A stretch of DNA of 29,072 nucleotides from CAZFZT01 sp964523675. Its GTDB lineage: Bacteria; Planctomycetota; Phycisphaerae; Phycisphaerales; SM1A02. Below, piece by piece: positions 26,995 to 29,072 of the stretch; the stretch's first letter is position 1; each line of letters starts with the position of its first letter. The position numbers and the translations under genes are program-made. The stretch covers positions 1 to 29,072 of the forward strand of contig CAZFZT010000040.1 in assembly GCA_964523675.1 (NCBI GenBank), in the 5' to 3' direction. The notes beneath the pieces were generated by a model, which did no database searches, had not been told where the DNA came from, and worked only from the letters and a program-made list of their open reading frames with translations.

Positions 26995-29072
26995 ATGGCG
27001 CGGAATCGGAAAACCAAGGCCGGGGATGACCAACGCCACAGCCGCGCAGCCAACGAACAACCCGTTAGCGCATTCGCCACGCGCACGCCGCGGATGACGA
27101 TCCTCTCGGATCACCCCATTCTCCGGCCGGCTGACGCGGAGGGCCACCGTGAGAACGACGGCTTTCTCTTCGAGTCGAAACTCGCTGCCGCCTACGACAT
27201 CCTCCGCAACAAGAACACGCGCGCGCCCGTCACCATCGCGATCTACGGCGACTGGGGCACAGGCAAGAGCTCCGCGATGCGGTATCTCTGTCTGCTGCTC
27301 GAGTCATGGAACAGCGCATCGACAGAACGAGGCGGCCATCCGCGCGTCCACGCCGTTTGGTTCGATCCGTGGAAGTACACCAGCCGCGAAGACGTCTGGC
27401 GCGGCCTCATCGCGGAGGTCATTCTCGCCAGCATCGACGTCAAAGGCGCGACGGTCGATCGCATCAAGAACGCTGTCAAACAGTTCGGCGGATTCCTTGG
27501 CCGCTCGTTCCTGCACCTCGCCTCCAACATGGCTGTCACCGCAAAGGTCGGCGATGGCAGCGCCGGCGCGGAGGTCGAGATCAAAGGCGCGCTCCTGCGC
27601 GAAATCTACGACGACTACCGGCAGACAGCCCATCCCGAGCGGTCCTATCTCAACGAATTCGAGGAAACGCTTCGCCAGTGGGTCGAAGGAACGCTCGGCG
27701 AAGACGAACGCCTCTGCCTGTTCATCGATGACCTCGATCGCTGCCTGCCCGAAGTGACGCTCGAAGTCGTCGAAGCGCTGAAACTCTATCTCGATATCCC
27801 GCGGCTCATGTTCGTCGTCGGCCTCGATCGCTCCGTCGTCGACGCAGTCGTTCGTAAGCAGTACCGCGACCATGGCGTTGATCCCGACAAAGCAGAGAAG
27901 TACCTCGACAAACTCTTCCAAGTCGAAGTCGACATCGCCCCGACGCAATCAGAAGTCACCGATTATCTGCGCGATCAGGTCGGCAAACTCGATGGGCTGA
28001 GCGATGGACGCTGGAGCGAAGCCCTCGGCGATCAAAGCGCGCGCGAGGTTCTCGAGGAAGCACTGCTTGAACTCGCCGAAGACAATCCGCGCGAAGTCAA
28101 GCGACTGCTCAACTCAACGCTCCTGCGCGCTGTGGCGGCGGAGCGCTGGACTCGCGAAGGCGCTTCGCCAAATGAGAACGAGCGCTTTGCACAAGGCGCA
28201 CAGATTCACCTGCTCAGGCGATGGGTGCGCCGGGCCTATGGCGAAGCGCTCGCATGCGCACTGCGGCGGAATGAGGTGATCGACTACCTGCATCAATGCT
28301 CCTGCGCGCTCCGCGAGTTCGGCGACGTGACGTGGCAAGAGTACAAATCGGCTCCCCGCCGCGATGCAACGGACGACACGGGAGATGCTGAGGCGAGCAC
28401 ACCTGCGAAGGCGGCCAAGGAGTCCGAGGGTGTCAGGGAGCTCCGCCAGCTCAACTCGGCCGCGCCGCGCATCGCCATCGGCGGCGCAGAGGGGGAGACA
28501 TCGACGCTCGATGTCCTCAATAATGAAATGCTGTTCAAACTGCTGCGCGCTGTGCAGTTCTCTTCGCAGTTGGCCCAGGCGTCGACCGTGCCCGATGCTC
28601 CTCGCGAAGCGGCGGTGTCACCGGAAGAGCCGCCGGCCGAGCAGCGAAAGGTCAAGTCGTCCGAGCCGGCATCGAAGCGGCAGCCATTGACCAACTGGCC
28701 GCGCGACCTTCGCATTCGAATCGCGCGAACACTCGACAAGCCTGTGGACCTGCTCAGCACCGACGATCTGTCGAGCGTCACAACACTTGACCTCGACGGC
28801 CTCGACATCGATTCAATCGACGACCTTGCCCAACTCTCCAATCTGCAGATGCTCTCGCTCAACTGGACGCAGGTGAGCGACCTCACCCCGCTGGCCTCCC
28901 TCTCGAACCTGCAGGAGCTCGCGCTCAACGAGACGCAGGTGAGCGACCTCGCCCCGCTGGCCTCCCTCTCGAAGCTGCAGGAGCTCGGGCTCGACGAGAC
29001 GCAGGTGAGCGACCTCACCCCGCTGGCCTCCCTCTCGAAGCTGCAGGAGCTCTGGCTCAACGGGACGCAGGT
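26995..29072 (+). CDS. KAP-family P-loop NTPase fused to leucine-rich repeats (3' truncated by window edge)
   Basis: At least 692 residues are encoded; the frame is open at the window end. A basic N-terminus (MARNRKTKAGDDQRHSRAAN) is followed by the KAP NTPase: Walker A 'YGDWGTGKSSAM' at about 84-95, 'AVWFDPWKY', and Walker B with the KAP signature 'FIDDLDRCLPE' at 243-253. 'FVVGLDRSVVDAVV' and 'NPREVKRLLN' (sensor/arginine region) follow. Many KAP NTPases carry membrane helices between the Walker motifs; here that region ('FGGFLGRSFLHLASNMAVTA') is at most weakly hydrophobic. After a charged Ala/Pro/Glu linker (about 460-580), 22-residue leucine-rich repeats start near residue 595 and continue off the end. 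KAP proteins are linked to phage exclusion and membrane-associated complexes; the NTPase-plus-LRR layout resembles immune sensors. ATG 27094 is an alternative start. Confidence 0.82.
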   Translation, partial: MARNRKTKAGDDQRHSRAANEQPVSAFATRTPRMTILSDHPILRPADAEGHRENDGFLFESKLAAAYDILRNKNTRAPVTIAIYGDWGTGKSSAMRYLCLLLESWNSASTERGGHPRVHAVWFDPWKYTSREDVWRGLIAEVILASIDVKGATVDRIKNAVKQFGGFLGRSFLHLASNMAVTAKVGDGSAGAEVEIKGALLREIYDDYRQTAHPERSYLNEFEETLRQWVEGTLGEDERLCLFIDDLDRCLPEVTLEVVEALKLYLDIPRLMFVVGLDRSVVDAVVRKQYRDHGVDPDKAEKYLDKLFQVEVDIAPTQSEVTDYLRDQVGKLDGLSDGRWSEALGDQSAREVLEEALLELAEDNPREVKRLLNSTLLRAVAAERWTREGASPNENERFAQGAQIHLLRRWVRRAYGEALACALRRNEVIDYLHQCSCALREFGDVTWQEYKSAPRRDATDDTGDAEASTPAKAAKESEGVRELRQLNSAAPRIAIGGAEGETSTLDVLNNEMLFKLLRAVQFSSQLAQASTVPDAPREAAVSPEEPPAEQRKVKSSEPASKRQPLTNWPRDLRIRIARTLDKPVDLLSTDDLSSVTTLDLDGLDIDSIDDLAQLSNLQMLSLNWTQVSDLTPLASLSNLQELALNETQVSDLAPLASLSKLQELGLDETQVSDLTPLASLSKLQELWLNGTQ
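28834..29072 (+). repeat. 66-bp tandem repeat encoding 22-residue LRRs
   Basis: Units begin at 28834, 28900, 28966 and 29032 (last one cut). Units 2 and 3 differ at only 4 of 66 bases by eye. Each encodes LSxLQxLxLxxTQVSDLxPLAS, an internalin-like LRR. Differences concentrate at the exposed positions around LxLNxT. The array continues beyond the window. Confidence 0.9.

Noticed and set aside
28293..29060. Minus-strand open frame with repeats rich in Ser/Cys/Arg
   Set aside because: It is the antisense of the LRR array; its repetition only mirrors the 66-bp repeat and it has no start context or domain.
1..29072. tRNA or rRNA genes
   Set aside because: I looked through the intergenic stretches for cloverleaf features and rRNA-conserved blocks and saw none.

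Overview
The window looks like a GC-rich planctomycete chromosome, probably of the Phycisphaerae and probably a draft or metagenome-assembled contig, since 11314-11413 is a run of exactly 100 N. Support comes from two secreted proteins with paired dockerin-like 'GVPDLLELLAxWG' modules, a short zinc-ribbon membrane protein of the CxxCGYDL...CPECG type, a futalosine-pathway gene, an actinobacterial-style sdhB, and palindromic 'ACGGAGGGCCACAGAGG' intergenic repeats. The lineage is my inference from these signatures; no 16S gene is present.

Region 1 (1 to about 6460) is accessory DNA. It starts inside a restriction-modification methyltransferase. Two near-copies of the tail of a second R-M protein, plus a shorter third match, follow, each lying directly upstream of a small gene or cassette: a winged-helix/CBS/HEPN-like protein, an 87-residue protein, and a toxin-antitoxin-like pair whose toxin is a PIN (VapC-type) RNase. 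After these come a frameshifted clamp-like pseudogene, about 700 bases of degraded sequence, and two coupled minus-strand genes of phage/integrase flavour. The island appears to end at 6459-6476, next to a chromosomal peptidase gene.

Region 2 (6477-16700, all minus strand) is a conserved chromosomal block: prolyl oligopeptidase, tsf and rpsB with a long leader and a terminator, a tandem array of 172-bp palindromic repeats holding the assembly gap, a lipoprotein gamma-glutamyltransferase, a dockerin-type secreted protein, an M20 amidohydrolase and a TIGR01777 epimerase-like protein.

Region 3 (16726-20220, plus strand) looks like part of a kynurenine / 3-hydroxyanthranilate meta-cleavage operon: an SDR without the usual Tyr-Lys pair, a 2-aminomuconate-semialdehyde dehydrogenase, a zinc-ribbon membrane protein, and a RidA-fold 2-aminomuconate deaminase whose start overlaps the zinc-ribbon gene's stop. 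Palindromic repeats sit between the first three genes.

Region 4 (20282-24418) holds an orphan sdhB, futalosine hydrolase (mqnB), a secreted FG-GAP/dockerin protein and an O-methyltransferase. Region 5 (24595-29072) is accessory again: a helix-turn-helix/zinc-finger protein behind a hairpin that overlaps its ribosome-binding site, a RAYT-type Y1 transposase framed by two mirror-image ~112-bp REP doublets, and a KAP P-loop NTPase fused to leucine-rich repeats that runs off the window.

The most striking genome-wide signal is regulatory. Eleven genes have a -10-like hexamer 7-10 bases before the start codon and no Shine-Dalgarno sequence, which predicts leaderless mRNAs. The secreted dockerin/FG-GAP proteins, rpsB and several accessory genes instead have clear Shine-Dalgarno leaders. 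The best candidates for an undescribed system are the KAP-LRR protein and the mirrored RAYT/REP unit beside it.
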